Assembly: GCA_032622095.1 (NCBI GenBank)
Contig: CP136068.1
Location: 153,473,151 to 153,537,150 of the forward strand
Source: Siphonodentalium dalli
Taxonomy: Eukaryota; Mollusca; Scaphopoda; Gadilida; Siphonodentaliidae
Length of the DNA: 64,000 nt
Direction: 5' to 3'
A program made the translations under genes and the position numbers. The notes under the pieces were generated by a model. It searched no databases and was not told where the DNA came from. It saw only the letters and a list, made by a program, of their open reading frames with translations. Within the stretch, counting starts at the first letter, position 1. Each line of letters opens with the position of its first letter. Shown in pieces: positions 63,887-64,000 of this stretch.

Positions 63887-64000
63887 ATAAGCATAAATAT
63901 GTAAAAGCAATAAACCCATTCCACGCCGCAAAATTAAAGTTAAAATTAATTAAACAAAAAATTAAAAATAACTTTAAATTAAATTAAGCACTTTTTAATA
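60540..64000 (+). mobile_element. 5'-truncated LINE insertion (3' end near or beyond window edge)
   Basis: The left boundary falls inside the repeated flank GGAAAGCTGACCAT (59303 region and 60523 region), after which LINE coding begins. The right end is A/T-rich (…AATTAAATTAAGCAC…) without a clear poly-A tail before 64000. It lies in the sense orientation within, or just beyond, the visible part of CBS. Confidence 0.75.

Noticed and set aside
57897-64000. Next CBS exon (expected TKFLSD-like start)
   Set aside because: Searched by eye after exon 10 and not found. It probably lies beyond the window.

Overview
This is animal nuclear DNA: AT-rich, intron-bearing and full of repeats, with no bacterial-style gene packing. 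Two kinds of interspersed repeat (a family opening AGCTCACCTGAGACGAAG, and one opening ACCCCCCGCAACGAAGTTAG followed by TCCG runs) are ones I associate with molluscan genomes, so a mollusc is my best guess. That is from memory, not a search.

Two conserved genes are clear. (1) CLYBL, the mitochondrial citramalyl-CoA lyase, is an uninterrupted minus-strand ORF at 24291-25436, probably starting at an internal Met (25343). (2) Cystathionine beta-synthase (CBS) lies on the plus strand. Ten coding exons can be assembled from 30202 to 57896 with consistent GT-AG boundaries and phases. They encode the heme-binding N-terminus and nearly the whole PLP catalytic domain (356 complete codons). The C-terminal regulatory domain lies beyond the window. 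A possible third coding item is a two-exon SAM-like fragment (16110-16540) sitting between arms of a repeat.

Layout. 1-2782: right part of a DNA element with GTTCA motif arrays. 2800-3650: decayed LINE 3' end. 3900-9200: mostly unrecognised, with a TGTGTA-array element at 7093-7873. 9246-9650: second LINE remnant. 10.7-12.3 kb: hairpin MITEs. 13.2-13.8 kb: molluscan-type repeat. 14.5-20.3 kb: inverted pair of a repeat carrying AAGATGGCGGCC-like motifs, enclosing the SAM fragment and its tandem arrays. 21.2-23.9 kb: 16-bp minisatellites, a hairpin and MITEs. 24.3-25.4 kb: CLYBL. 26.4-27.5 kb: hAT-like element with 8-bp target duplication. 30.2-57.9 kb: CBS, its introns packed with hAT-like, piggyBac-like (TTAA) and mariner-like (TA) non-autonomous elements plus a 49-bp satellite. 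58.7-60.4 kb: further MITEs and a hAT-like element. 60.5-64.0 kb: a 5'-truncated L1/Tx1-like LINE with one internal stop codon.

The most unusual signal is in CBS. Three of its splice junctions have been locally duplicated: the exon 5 donor region about a dozen times, the exon 8 donor region twice more, and the exon 7 acceptor once in a way that would add 12 in-frame codons. Several exons are also closely hemmed in by MITEs (20 bp from the exon 8 acceptor; exon 10 has MITEs 28 and 33 bp away). CLYBL and CBS are divergent neighbours, and both touch vitamin B12/homocysteine metabolism, though adjacency alone does not show co-regulation.
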